Assembly: GCA_029891385.1 (NCBI GenBank)
Contig: JAIWQS010000251.1
Span: 186,001 to 250,000 of the forward strand
Length of the DNA: 64,000 nt
Source: Erythroxylum novogranatense
Taxonomy: Eukaryota > Streptophyta > Magnoliopsida > Malpighiales > Erythroxylaceae
Reading direction: 5' to 3'
Shown: in pieces, positions 45,586 through 57,197 of the stretch
Position numbering within the stretch: position 1 is the stretch's first letter
How the letters are laid out: each line of letters opens with the position of its first letter
Made by a program: the position numbers and the translations under genes
Notes under the pieces: generated by a model
The model's input: the letters and a program-made list of their open reading frames with translations, nothing else
The model's database searches: none
What the model was told of the DNA's origin: nothing

Positions 45586-46803
45586 GCTGCGTCGGGAGGT
45601 TCGTTGATTGACCTCACCGCACCAGAAGCTTGGGCCCTGATAAAGAGGATGGCCCTGAATCATCAACAGTATAGTGTCCGTGATTCCAGGAACGTGAATG
45701 AAGTGGGAGCCATGTCGGCTCAAACTAAGAGGATGGAGAGCCTGGAATCGAAGGTAGATTCCTTTGAACATCGGATAACTTCCCAGTTATCCTCGATCAC
45801 GGCTGAACTTAAGAATTTGAATGTGCATCGCCCATCACCTTCCACCGAACCGGTCGCACCGGTTGTGATAGTTAATGGTCGATGATGCACATTTCAAGTG
45901 TTTGTCTGGCAGATATGAAGAAGTCTCCGCAATGTATCAAGGTAGACAGGATCGGAAATGGGACCCGTATTCCAACACGTATAATGAGGGATGGAGATCC
46001 CACCCAAATTTTAGTTGGAGGAATAATGCGGAAAGAGCACCAAACCGATTTCAGCAAGGGAGTGGAGCTGGACAATCGCAAACCAGTTCGGGATCAACAA
46101 GCGTTGACGGTGCAACAACCACCGCCACCAAAGGAGGACACCAACCAAGCACGCATAGTATGATGGCGTTGATGAAAGAGGAGCGAAATTGACAAAGAAC
46201 TCAATTCAACGCCATCGCAAACCTCATCCAACAGGACTCGCTAAGAATGCTGCCCGTTTAGCACCTTGGAAACGCATGGATCAATGGGAGACCAAGGCAG
46301 AGAACTTGAACTCATATGTCACTCAATTGTCTAATAATTTGAGTGACAACCAAGCTAGAGTAGCGGAACCATTCCTCCAACACGGTAATAAACCCAAGAG
46401 TTTAAATGCAATTGAGTTGAGGAGTGGAAAGAAAGTGCATTTCGACATTCCGAAGAAGAAGAATGCACCGAGGAAATTGAGGTTGAAGATCGCCTCAAGT
46501 GAGAGAGAAGCAAGTGTGCGATCGAGAGTGATCGCGAAGAAGAGCTTCGAGAGAAAGGAAGCAAGCCTCAAAGAACAAGGGAACTACTTTAGAGTTCCAA
46601 CGATCAAGCAAAGGATGGAGAGTCAAGCAAGCAAAGGTAAAGGTGAAGAGGTAAATATTCATGAACTTCCGTTTCCTAATTCGTATATGATGAGTAAGCG
46701 CTTAAAAGAGAAACAACATGAGAAGGATATCATTGATCTGTTTGGGAAAGTGGAAGTGAATGTCCCTTTACTTGACTTGGTTAGCGAGTTCCAGCCACGC
46801 TAA
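45586..46803 (+). pseudogene. gag: Element F gag, C-terminal part
   Basis: Continues F's gag after E. 45586-45885 reads GGSLIDLTAPEAWALIKRMA, the typical Athila segment, and ends in TGA. 45875-46192 (another frame) has DPYSNTYNEGWRSHPNFSWR, diagnostic of Athila Gag. The zinc knuckle that should precede it is not recognisable. 46189-46803 continues with LNAIELRSGKKV and the Lys-rich region that leads to protease. So there are two frame changes, and no functional knuckle. Confidence 0.85.
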
Positions 46804-46871
46804 ATATTTGAAGGATACGTGTACAAATAAGAAAAGTTTAGAATTTGAATGAGAGGTGCAAGTGAGCTCAA

Positions 46872-47513
46872 ATGTGTCGACCTTGTTTAAGCCGCAGATA
46901 CCAAAGTAAAATGTCGGGATCTGGATCTTTTACCATCCCTTGCACCTTAGGGAAAGTGACCATAGGTAGAGCTTTGCTAGATCTAGGGGCAGCGATAAAT
47001 GTGATGCCTGAGTCAGTATATAAGGCCTTGGGAGTGAAGAGTATTAAGCCCACATCTGTTATTCTCCAGTTAGCTGATAGGTCATTTAGGCATCCTGTAG
47101 GCATCATCGAGGACATTCTGGTCCAAGTGAAAGGATTAGTGTTCCCTGCCGATTTTTACGTGCTGGATATGTCTACGGAAGTGGTGCAGGACACCTCTCT
47201 AATCCTTGGACGACCTTTCCTTCGGACGGCAAGTACAATGATCAGTATAAAGGAAGGGAAGATCACCATGGAGGTTGGTGATCAACAAGTGAGCTTCAAC
47301 ATGTATGAAGCTATGAAGCACCCTAACGAGGATTACTCCTTGCTTGGGGTGAATATGCTTGATGTTGTGATTGATGAAGCTTGTTCTGAATTTGCAGAAA
47401 CTCTAACCCCGACCACTAATGATCTCTTTGGAGGCAGTTTCTATTTTGTTGATAGTGCAGGTGCTTATTCGGATACGGGAATGGACATGGAGTGCCGGGA
47501 CCCAAGCTATTGA
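46872..47513 (+). pseudogene. Element F aspartic protease domain
   Basis: A retropepsin-like protease that would process Gag. The open frame has GSFTIPCTLGKVTIG, then the catalytic loop LLDLGAAINVMP with its Asp near 46978, the LQLADRSFRHPVGI strand, VFPADFYVLDM and LILGRPFLRTA with the conserved ILGRPF. These are the marks of Athila/Tat protease. In an autonomous element RT would follow; here the frame ends at 47513 with no RT. The domain itself looks complete, but the reading from gag is interrupted near 46803. Confidence 0.88.
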
Positions 47514-49002
47514 CATGGAGCTTGGATATCAACCGCCCGTCCATCCCGAGCTACAAGATCCACCATGAGCACCGGTGTTTCTTTTCCGCATTTTAATATA
47601 TTTGTGCACATTATTTGATTTGACTTGAAATGTTGTGTTGCATGAATGTGTTGATTAAGTGTGGGGGGAGAAACCCATCCAGTAGGAATAGCTGTAGTTA
47701 AGTAGGATTTTCATTTCTGTTTCAATAAATTGATTCCCCTATTTTGTCTATTTGTGTTTTCGCCTCTTACGTGTGCCTGCTACTTTTGTCATTGTGGACA
47801 ATGCCATGTTTAAGTGTGGGGAACGTTCCTTTATATTCTCGCATTGTACACCTATTAAAATTTGTGCATAATTTTGTGGGCCCGTTGCTTTTCTTGATAA
47901 ATTTGGACTCAATCAAAACATTTTCTGCACTTGTTCTTTTGTGCCCTTGCATGCAAAACCCTTATAAGTTTCAAAGCGATACTTGAGTTTTGAAAATGCT
48001 CTCCATTCTTGACGATAATTGGTTTTGGAAAAATTTTAACTTTTGAAGTTTTCAAAACAAAGTAAATGGGAGCATGCTAATAAGGTAGCATTTTAAGTTT
48101 TAAGACTTGAGATTGATCATTGAGACAAAACCTTGTTGGAAGGATATTGAGCCAAAATTTTCTTCTATATTTTGTGTGTGCATCTGCTTAGTCCATTCTT
48201 CTCTAGAACTTGTGTCAATTTTTACTCAAAGCTTGATGGACTAGATTTTTGTGGATATGATAGAGGCGTTCTTTCTTTCAGCTCTTTCCCCAAACACCAA
48301 CCCTTAAACACTTTTCCTCTTGCTAGCCCTTGAGCCTTTTCTTTATGAGCATTTGCATACATTCTTAGATGATCGGTGATACGTGTTTAGTTATTAGTCA
48401 TTGTAAAAAAAAGTTGAAAAATGAAAAGTGTTAGTCTTGTGTATCCGAAAAGGGATCATAATGTGTTGCATCCCAAAAAGGGATTAGCATATCTCAAAAT
48501 GAGATAGCCAAAAAAAAAAAAACGTGTGTGTATTCAATTTATTTTAGTGTAGTCTTTTAGTTTCTTTGTTAACATCGATTCCTCACTTTATCGCATGCTC
48601 ATATTTTTCTTTCTTTCACATCATCCATTCATTTAGCCTTCCGCTCATTACAACCCTTAAAGACCTCTTGATCTTCAAATTGATAGTCCTTGTAGTGGAG
48701 AAATAAAATTGATACAAGCTTTATGGTAGGAGATGTATTAAGCGATTGAGAGAAAAATATCCCTACTATACAAGTGAGACGAGCGTAAACACCATATCCT
48801 GAGTGATTCTCTGTTGTTCAATCTCTTGTGCTTAAATTCTTTCAATGTTTGTTTTATTAACACTCTTTCAATTTGCTGCGTTAGAATTCTGATAAAGTGG
48901 ATTGAGTCAATTTTGGTTGTTGTTTGAGCATGGGCAGAATTTTCTTTTACTCTTGTACCTTTTTGACTCTTATAAGCTTTGTTCAGGAGTACAAAGGTTT
49001 AA
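47514..49002 (+). mobile_element. F 3' internal region, non-coding
   Basis: About 1.5 kb where RT, RNase H and integrase would be expected. There is no ORF with a domain. AAGTGTGGGG-type tracts occur near 47659 and 47813, as in the long untranslated 3' part of Athila/Tat elements. An A-run lies near 48512-48523. Confidence 0.8.
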
Positions 49003-49015
49003 GTGTGGGGGAATT
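49003..49015 (+). other. Polypurine tract of element F
   Basis: GTGTGGGGGAATT directly before the LTR start TGATTGG, typical for Athila elements. Confidence 0.85.
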
Positions 49016-50480
49016 TGATTGGACCAAATTTATATTATAAATTAGGCCCGTTTTCTTTAGTAATTATGCATTTGTTGACTCCTGATTTATGATTTTTATG
49101 CTTATTTTGGTCCCGCACATTGAGTTTGATAAATTGCACATTGTCAGTATTTTGTTGTCATTTGTCATTAATTCTGCATAATTTTTATTGGGACAATTGA
49201 TACTACAAATGGGTTGTATTTTGTAAGACCAAAGGAGTCAACATTCAAGAAGTCAACATCTTGCGAGATTATTGGGCTAACCTAAACCTCCATTCGCGGC
49301 TAATAAATTAAATGCAATTACTTATTGCGAAAGTGACCATCTGGACTTCGCGCTTGCGAACTACAGCCATTCGCCGACCGAATGTCGGGTAACCCGCCTA
49401 CAAATGGAAATTAATCCTTTATTACGATTCGCCCGCACTGACTCCTATAAAATCTTGCCATTTAGGGCAAAAACAAGCGGCCGCTCTCCAGGATAACTTC
49501 TTCTTCTCTGTTTTCTCGATTCGTCTAATAGGTTTTGTTTTCTTTGGTTTTGCAGTTTTGATTGGAGGCAAGAGACATCGCCCACATTCACCACCTTCTC
49601 TTCCGCCTTCATTTCGCCGCGACCATTCCTTCATCCTTCACCGTCGAAGTCATGAGCAACGTCGGGTGTCCAGCGATGATGGACTCTTCTGATGATGCGT
49701 GGCTAAGTCTCCGATCTCTTGAAGATGGAGTGAGGGTCTGAGTTAGTGAGCTTAAGCTGGGTAATCGATCTTAGTTTTAGATTTACATTATATTTTCGTA
49801 TTAACTCCGAGTTGGAGAATACATTGTATGATGGATTGAATCCGGTTATAGTTTAATCGGATGTTAAAATTTGATATATGTTATGGATTGATTATTGTTG
49901 AATGTTGTGCTTAAATACATGGAGTTCATGTATATCAATTGGATGATTGCATTAATCAATTTAATCTGCCTAGTTGTGTTTGATTGAGTTGGTTGTGTTA
50001 TTGTTTGATCGATTTATTGCATTAATCATTCTATACATACACTAAGGTTTTAACAAATTTTAATTAATCGAGTTGATTAATTAATTTTTGGACTTAACGA
50101 GTTATTAAGGTTTAGCTTTGAAATTTAGTGGATTTCAAACCTCGATATTATTTTGAGCGATGATGACCCGAGCTACATTTTAGGAGAGTTTTAGTAAGTT
50201 GATTTCAAACTTGTTTAATTTCAATCGTTTAGTTTTCTAAAATCCCAAAACTTTTATTCTTACTTTGGCTTAGTTTAATTTTTAGTTAATCAAATCAAAC
50301 CCCTTTTATTGCTTTAATTGCATGCATCATTCAAACATTAGGCTAGTCTAGGATCGGTTAGTACTTTGGTTCCTTGAGAGTCGATTCGAGGTTGCATCCT
50401 GTATTGCAATCCTTGGTATAAATTTTATTTGACCGGTTTCCGAGGATCAATTTTAATATTGAACGATAAGCCGAAGATCA
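49016..50480 (+). mobile_element. Element F, 3' LTR
   Basis: TGATTGGACC...AGATCA, 1465 bp, colinear with 38434-39880. The cassette (49259-49390) is largely rewritten: TTCGCTGGGGCGAAC has become TTATTGGGCTAAC, and about 22 bp with ATTCGCCGACCGAA is added. Many small indels elsewhere fall at homopolymers or CG sites. Confidence 0.9.
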
Positions 50481-50485
50481 ATGGG

Positions 50486-51519
50486 CAAAAGAAAAGAACC
50501 ATCCTATGGAGCAAGTCATTGGTGATTTAAATGTTGGTGTAAGAACTAGGAGAAATATCTATGAGAATATGAGTAATTCAGCCTTCATTTCATTGGTAGA
50601 ACCCAAAAATATAGAAGAAGCTCTTAAAGATGAAAACTAGCTTTTAGCTATGCAAGAGGAGCTTAATCAGTTCAAGCGAAATGATGTATGGGATTTGGTA
50701 GCTCCACCAAAGGACAAGACCATCATTGGAGTCAAGTGGGTAAATCAGATAAAATATGATGAGAATGGTGAAGCGATTAAAAATAAATCAAGGCTAGCGG
50801 CTCAAGGATTTTATCAAGAAGAATGTCTTGATTACAATGAGACATATGCTCCTGTGGCTCGTTTGGAGGCAATTAGGCTACTATGTGCATTTGCATCTCA
50901 TAAAAGGATCAAATTAAATCAAATGGACGTCAAGAGCGCATTTCTCAATGGGTATATTCAAGAGGAAGTCTATGTCAAACAACCACCGGGATTTGAAGAT
51001 CATGAGCATCCGGATTACGTCTACAAACTCAAGAAGGCACTTTATGGACTGAAGCAAGCACCTAGAGCATGGTATGAGAGGTTAAGTACTTTTCTAACTC
51101 AACATGGATATGTTCGTGGTAAGATAGATAATACTTTGTTTATTAAACATGTTGATCATGATATGCTTATTTGTCAAATTTATATTGATGGCATTGTGTT
51201 TGGTGCCACTAATGAATTTTTGTGTAAAGAATTTAGCGATTTAATGCAAGGTGAGTTTGAAATGAGCATGATGGGAGAACTCAAGTTCTTTCTTGGATTG
51301 CAAATCAAGCAACACAAAAATGGAATATTCATCCATCAATCGAAGTATACAAAGGAACTTCTTAAGAAGTTTAAAATGGAAGGATGCAAAGTGGCAACAA
51401 CACCAATGGCAACAAATGCGGTCTTGGAGAAAAATGAACATAAAGAAGATGTTGATCAAAAACTCTATAGAGGTATGATCGGTTCTCTCTTGTATTTAAG
51501 CGCTTTAGAGACGACATAA
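50486..51519 (+). pseudogene. pol: Element G reverse transcriptase
   Basis: The second half of G's pol after F. The frame from 38433 continues, meets a TAG at 50638-50640, and is then open (50650-51519). Motifs are DVWDLVAPPKDKTIIGVKWV, RLAAQGF, APVARLEAIRLLCAFA, MDVKSAFLNGYI, ALYGLKQAPRAWYERL and QIYIDGIVFGAT. The last one should be YVDD in an active Copia enzyme; the second catalytic Asp is Gly here, so the enzyme should be dead even without the stop. It ends GSLLYLSALETT, then a stop. Confidence 0.9.
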
Positions 51520-52127
51520 TGTTTGCCACATGTCTTTGTGCTAGATTTCAATCTGTCTAAGATTTCTCACTGAGTGCTTGTAAAAGAATTTTAGATATTT
51601 GAGTTGAACTATTAATCATGGTTTGTGGTATCCTAGTTGTGATTCATTTGATTTGTATGCTTATAGTGATCTTGATCATGGTGGCTGTAGAATTGATAGA
51701 AAAAGTACTAGTGGATTATGTCATTTCTTAGGATCATTTTGATATCTTGGGCTAGTAAAAGCAAGTTAGTGTAGCCATTTCCTTCTTTGAATCTGAATAT
51801 GTAGCAGCTGGGAGTGCCTATGCCCAAGTTCTTTGGATTAAACATCAATTGCTTGATTATGGTATTGTAGTTAAAAACATTCCTATCTATTATGATAATA
51901 CCAGTGCTATTTGTTTGAGTAAAAATCCTATATTGCATAGTAGAACAAAGCACATTGAAATTAGACATCATTTTATTCGTGATCATTGTTTGAAAGGTGA
52001 CATTGTTTTGAAACATGTTTCGTCTAGTGATCAATTGGCTGACATTTTTACTAAACCTCTTAAGGAAGATGTGTTTGTGAACATTAAATTTAGATTAGGC
52101 ATGTGTGATTTAAATTCCTTTGGTTGA
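51520..52127 (+). pseudogene. Element G RNase H relic
   Basis: 51520-51848 aligns with the first half of Copia RNase H only through broken frames (CARF-like, DRKSTSG-like, SEYVAA-like pieces). 51849-52127 is open with YYDNTSAICLSKNP, the RTKHIEIRHHFIRDH block and LADIFTKPL, the end of Copia pol. The stop at 52127 is about 165 bp before the first PPT-like tract. Confidence 0.85.
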
Positions 52128-52292
52128 ATTTGATTTTGCTACATTAAATGGTCAATATATGAGGCACATATGCAATTACATCCAAAGATTTCATCATCAT
52201 GTTTTACACTTAGATTACCAGTAGACTAATTGGTTTTAAACTTCACTAATCTTCATTTGAGTCTATTTTCTCTATTGATTTTTGATTATGAC

Positions 52293-52508
52293 AAAAAGGG
52301 GGAGTAAGATTGAAATTGATATTTGATTAAGGGGGAGTGAAAATTTCATTGATTTGCGATTTTATTGATTTCTATTTTAATCATTGCTTTATAAATTAAG
52401 GGGGAGACAACCTAACCATCAAGACAAGGGAAACCTTGATCAAATTTTATGTCCTTCAAATTTCTTGTCAATTTCTACATATTTTGTCATTATCAAAAAG
52501 GGGGAGAT
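52293..52508 (+). other. Multiple polypurine tracts of element G
   Basis: AAAAAGGGGGAG at 52293-52304 and related tracts at about 52328-52337, 52396-52406 and 52495-52508; the last is next to the LTR and is the functional PPT. Repeated PPTs are known from Sireviruses. Confidence 0.9.
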
Positions 52509-53537
52509 TGTTGGACCAATGGTGGTTGACAAATTAAATCCCTTTATGTTTTGATAATAATAAAATATCTAGAAATAGTTAAGAAATTATTTCAGGTATT
52601 ATTCAATGAAAGGATTGTGCAAATCAAGATGAGCAAGTGTCTAATCAATGGAGAATCAAGATGGGAGTTGTCCTCTAAGTGAAAAATGGCATAAAACATG
52701 AGGATAATAAAGGATTTGGTCGGATGTTACCATTAAAGGAAATACAAGTCGACTTACAAAGCACAAGTCGACTTACAGATGAAGCAATGTCAATACAAGT
52801 CGACTTATCAAACACAAATCGACCTATCGAGGAAGACAAGTCGACTTATTAGAGAGCGGAGATGAAACTTTTACGTAAATGGTTGAAACAAGTCGACTTA
52901 TACATTCGACAAGTCGACTTATGGATGCACGAAATCAGCTCCAACGGTCCAATTTGATAAAAAATGGAATGGAGATTATCAAGGAACGACTATATCCAAT
53001 TAAGCAACGGCTAGTAGAGCTTCAACAGCTATATTTCTTCAAGTATAAATAGAGGATGATGAAAGAAGAGTAGATACAAGTTCCACAAGTCTAAATACTC
53101 TTCTATTGCTTCAAATTGCTCACTATTGCTCTTATTTTGTTACTCTATTGTTTTGAGCATTTGTTTTTCAATCTTTACTATATTTCTTTTACAATTTGAG
53201 TGACGAGTGGAAGGTCACGTGTGAGGTAGGATTTGTGCCGTAAGACAAATCGTTTGTAAGGTAGCTTGAGCCGGAAGTCAAGTGGAGTTGTAAAAAGTTC
53301 ACACTCAACTACAAAGTGTGCAATAAAGTGATTGGCAAAATTCTAAGTGGGAGCTTAGGTAGAGGATGTAGGTCTTAGCCTTAGAACCTCTATAAAACAA
53401 GTGTTTGATCTTCTTCCCTACACTTTTCAATTAAGTTTATCTAAATTATTTTTGTGTGTTTTAACTTCTGATTTTCTTGTAGAAATTCTTAAAGAATTTT
53501 AACGATCTATTCAACCCCCCCTTCTAGATCACTTACA
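52509..53537 (+). mobile_element. Element G, 3' LTR
   Basis: TGTTGGACCAATGG...CACTTACA, colinear with the 5' LTR. The cassette (52744-52922) has seven sites instead of eight: one unit between 34586 and 34605 is precisely missing here. TATA box at 53044-53052. Confidence 0.93.
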
Positions 53538-54228
53538 TATATACTTTCCCTCAAAAGAATACAAAGAATGCTCTCTTTGACTAAATGAGAAGAGCAAAGC
53601 TCGAATGAGCTATATATAGGCATCCTAACTTGCCTTCCAAGTTACATTCAGAATCCTACTCAATCTGAACTACCTAAGATCGTGCTAGATCACGTCTATC
53701 CTTATCAGATTACATCACGTGGACTAATTAGACGACACCTCCGTATAAATAGGACTCTAACTAATAAGATAAGATAACAATAAGATAGAGGTTACATTTA
53801 ACTCAGAAACTAACATCCTTGTCCTCGAAGAACTCTACTATCTTCAGACGTTCAGTTCCACTGTAACTCTAACTTGCCACATCATCCAAGATCTCCCCAC
53901 TATCTCTATCCATTGGTGATGCAATGTGATCTCGCCGAAGCCCACTAGCACATTGACTTGATCCAATGCTCCCATAATAAATCCATTAGTCGTGGTCCAT
54001 TCATCCAAGCTTGGGATAAGTCCTTAGTCTATCAAGTCCTTAGCCTGGGTCGAGTCAATCTCCATAAGGTCCGATGTTGTACTAAAATTCGCACCAAGTC
54101 TGATCCCACTCACCCACGTTTGCCTTAGTATTTTTGCATGCCTCCCTCATGTGTGAATCTAGCAAGCTCTTACCTAAGGCTCCTCATCAAGGTAGCTGAG
54201 AAGTGCTCCGAAACTTAGGGGTCTAACA
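53538..54228 (-). mobile_element. Element J, 3' LTR (right piece)
   Basis: On the minus strand this begins TGTTAGACCCCTAAG directly after the chromodomain ORF and a purine-rich GATGGCGGTGG. A TATA box, TATATATA, lies at 53611-53618. G interrupts it at 53537. No PBS or second LTR of J is in the window. Confidence 0.75.
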
Positions 54229-55297
54229 AACCACCGCCATCAGATGGATTCGATGCCCTCATCGAATTAGTTTGAAGGTAGGCGTTCACCTGATCCTTGA
54301 ACTGCCACAAGGTTGTATCTTTCTCCCATGTTGCTTCCGCAATAGGTTTACCCTTCCACTGGATTAGAAACTCGATCCGTCGGTTCTTCTTATGTTGACC
54401 TATGGTCCGGTGGTCTAGGATCTTCTTCACTTGATCCTCGAACTGTTTTCTCACAACCGGTGGTGCACGCTTCACCTGACTCCTATTCGGATCTGATGCA
54501 TCCTCATAGTAGGGCTTGAGAAAGCTAACATGAAAAGTAGGGTGTACCTTTAACCACTCGGGTAACTTTAATCGGTACGCCACGTTCCCCACTTTCTATA
54601 GCACTTCAAACGATCCATCATACTTCGGCACCAATCCCCTATATACTTGCTTGCTTGAGATTTTCTTCCAAATCTACGGGGTTAGTTTCAACAAAACCTT
54701 ATCTCCCACATCAAACTCCAACGGTCTCCTCCGAAGATCCGCTTGCTTCTTCATCCGTCGAGAAGCTTTACGAAGATTGTCCCTCACCTCATCCAGCATC
54801 TCTTGCTTCTCCCTCGCAAACTTATGTGCCGCAGAACACTTGTAACTTGTCCTTTGTTGAGCAATCTCTAAAGGAGTGAGAGGCTATTATCCCAACACAA
54901 TCTCAAAGGGACTCTTTTCCGTAGCCGAAGATCTGTGCAAGTTATAACAGAACTGTTCAGTATCAAGTAAATTTAACCAATTTCGTTGACTTGCACTTAC
55001 GTAATGCCGAAGATACTCCTCCAAAAAATCGTTGATTCTTTCTGTTTAGCCATCCGTTTATGGGTGATTTGCCGTTGAGAACTTTAACTCACAACCCATC
55101 AAATTAAAAAGAGACGTCTAGAATTGGCCCGTAAATCTGGCATCTCGGCCGCTCACAATATCTGCTGGTACTCTGAAACACTTAACCACACTCTTATAGA
55201 ATAGCTTGGTCGCAACATCCGACGTACAAGTCACAGGAGTTGGCATGAAGACCGTATACTTGGAGAATCTATTAACCACCACCAATGTTTTGAAACC
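54215..55297 (-). pseudogene. pol: Element J integrase with chromodomain (chromovirus)
   Basis: The 3' end of a Gypsy pol on the minus strand. The core begins KTLVVVNRFSKYTVF, where family members have VVVDRFS: the first catalytic Asp is Asn. The second acidic block reads DIVSGRDARFTGQF (normally SDRD). The Glu block TERINDFLEEYL is kept, but two stops precede it. ORF 54215-54592 has GNVAYRLKLPEWLKVHPTFHV and ends in a chromodomain (IEFLIQWKGKPIAEATWEKD) followed by GGG, as in chromoviruses. The stop codon lies within the LTR. RT and upstream parts are lost. Inactive. Confidence 0.88.
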
Positions 55298-55379
55298 CAG
55301 ACCGGTCATCGAACCGGAGGCCTTACTGGTTACCGGTTTGACTGGTTCAACCGGTTCAATCACCGGTCGAACCGGTGTG
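55298..55379. repeat. ACCGGTT-rich fragment between J and D
   Basis: CCGGT occurs about seven times, in words like ACCGGTTTGACTGG and TTCAACCGGTTCAATC. It starts in J's integrase (near GAAACCCAGACCGG) and ends where D's LTR starts. Similar CGGTTCAACCGG strings are known from ends of plant MITEs, so this may be a truncated transposon end. I cannot assign it. Confidence 0.5.
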
Positions 55380-57183
55380 TGTTAGAGTAGTGCCCTGAAG
55401 GCAATCGCCTTTAGCGCATTTTGTACAAAGTTGTGTACATACTTTATGAATAAATAAAGAAAGACATATTTCATTAACTTGCTGTTCATTATTTATGAAT
55501 GGATATTGATCTATAAGCAAATTAATGAAGTCCATGATATATGGCATAGCATGAAGGAAATTGTGATGTGATCATACTACTGAGATTCCTATCATGTGCA
55601 ATTATGTCAGTATCTAAATTATCCCTAGTCATAGGATTCTTGAGGACGGACATCGGTAATCCGAGAGACTAGTACATCTCAAGCTCCTTGATTTGATCAG
55701 CGGTGGATCTCAAAAGCGTAAATATGAGATATTTAGGGTTGAGATGTGGATGCTTACTAGAGGTAGTAAGTATATTGGATGACCTGCTATGAGATCATCA
55801 CATGGATGTCCTATTCTAATGTCAGTGATAATCTCATCATGACAATGGTGCAAGTATCCTTAGACTTGAGGTGCTCAAGGATATCTTGGATACTGATTCT
55901 GTGCTTTGACTCCATTCCTTGTTGCCTTACAGAGGTCGCTCATAGCGTGGTGATTGGGTACAGCTTGAGGTATTCGAAGGTAATTGAGTAGTCAATAGAG
56001 GATTCACCACTTCTGTGATAGCAGAAAATGATACCCATGTCCTCTTGTTAGGGTCATTACTTGGAAGTCTCTGGCCGGAGCATATATGTCATGAAGAATG
56101 TCTTCATTGACATATAAAGTAATGAGTCCCAGGACAAGAACTGATATCACTTGGACTGGATTTGACATAGTCAGTCTAGTAAGAGTTGACACATTGCCCA
56201 TACTCATAACCAAGTGGGGTATAGCATGGTGAAAGGACGAATTGCACGGTAATTATCTATGGAAAGGTTCGTGATATGGTTCATGATGAATACATGTTCA
56301 TTCGTCAAACCAATTACTTTCCGATCAATTGGGGGTCATGATGTGTTGCTAGATACCGCTCATGACTTGCTCAGATTAAGTGTTAATCTAAGTGGCCAAC
56401 ATAACCGGGAACCTAATGGGTCACACGCATAAGAGTGTCTTGGAGAATTCGTAAAATAGTTTTGGACAGAGTTCCAATATATGGAGAGCAAAAGGATTAA
56501 ATGGATCCCGATGAGATCGAGATATGTCCCGATGAGATCACGACATTGATATTGCTGAAAAACGTTTCCGGTAGGTTTTTCCATACTGGGACCCGGTAGG
56601 CCGGTAGGACCGACCCCAGTGTGACTGGACCACTTCAGCATTTATTTATATATATAATTAATTAATTAATTAATTAAAGAATATATATATATATGCCATA
56701 CGTGGAAGGAGAGGAGAAGATTTGCTTTATTATATATATATATATAAGCATAACGTGGATGGTCCACACACTTTGCATTTAATGTCTTTAAAAGCTAAAG
56801 ACACATGGCAAATGAAGAGAAGAGAAGATGATTATCGTGGGTTTTTAAAAGAAAGAGTTTCTTGCTTGCTTGATGATAATCAAGTTTCAAAGAGTTTGAA
56901 AGAAGGAGATCTTCGAAGTTCATCGTTGGTTTCCAAGCTCTCCAAGAACAAGGTAAGATCTAGCAGTCTTCAACTTGTTCTAGCTATTCTCGGGTCAAAG
57001 GGTTTGTCCCGGTTAGTTTCTCTGATCTCTGCGTGGATACCGTTAGAGACGGTCTCCTTTGGCCATTATGGTTTGAGTTTGTTGTATAGACACATGGATC
57101 CTAGCTTTCGGGAAGGTTCCGGAATAAAAATTTTTGTTTTCCGCACCGTGGGCATGTGATGCTCACACCAGGATTTTCCTACA
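55380..57183 (+). mobile_element. Element D, 5' LTR
   Basis: TGTTAGAGTAGTGCCC...TTTTCCTACA, 1804 bp, colinear with C's LTR. It contains AT-rich palindromic runs (56641-56700) and a (TA)n run near 56730-56746. No gene; the open frame at 56722-57159 is a chance reading of U5, as C's copy is not open in the same way. Confidence 0.92.
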
Positions 57184-57184
57184 G

Positions 57185-57197
57185 TGGTATCAAAGCC
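57185..57197 (+). other. Primer-binding site of element D
   Basis: TGGTATCAAAGCC, one base after the LTR end; an initiator-Met-type site with one changed base (A for G). Confidence 0.85.

Larger units (their letters stand above)
38434..50480 (+). mobile_element. Element F, Athila-like Gypsy element lacking RT, RNase H and integrase
   Basis: Flanked by ATGGG (38429-38433 and 50481-50485), inserted in G's pol. LTRs of about 1.45 kb start TGATTGGACC and end AGATCA. The PBS is TTGGCGCCGTTACGGGAA, of the Athila/Tat type, and the PPT is GTGTGGGGGAATT. The interior codes for Gag and aspartic protease only; 47514-49002 is non-coding. It must have depended on another element for reverse transcriptase and integrase. 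Solo LTR E interrupts gag. Confidence 0.92.
34257..53537 (+). mobile_element. Element G, Sirevirus-type Copia retrotransposon
   Basis: Flanked by TATAT (34252-34256 and 53538-53542). It has LTRs of about 1.03 kb, PBS, gag with zinc knuckle and coiled coil, protease, integrase, RT and RNase H in Copia order, and several AAAAAGGGGGAG tracts before the 3' LTR, a hallmark of Sireviruses. No env-like ORF follows RNase H. F is inserted in pol. The LTRs differ at few sites, so G looks fairly young, but gag and pol have a frameshift, stop codons and a damaged catalytic motif. Confidence 0.94.

Noticed and set aside
52128..52508. Env-like ORF after RNase H, as in some Sireviruses
   Set aside because: Only about 380 bp of non-coding DNA with PPTs separates RNase H from the LTR.
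56722..57159. 145-codon plus-strand ORF at the end of D's LTR
   Set aside because: Lies in the LTR; the related LTR of C is not open in the same frame across the region and no domain is visible.
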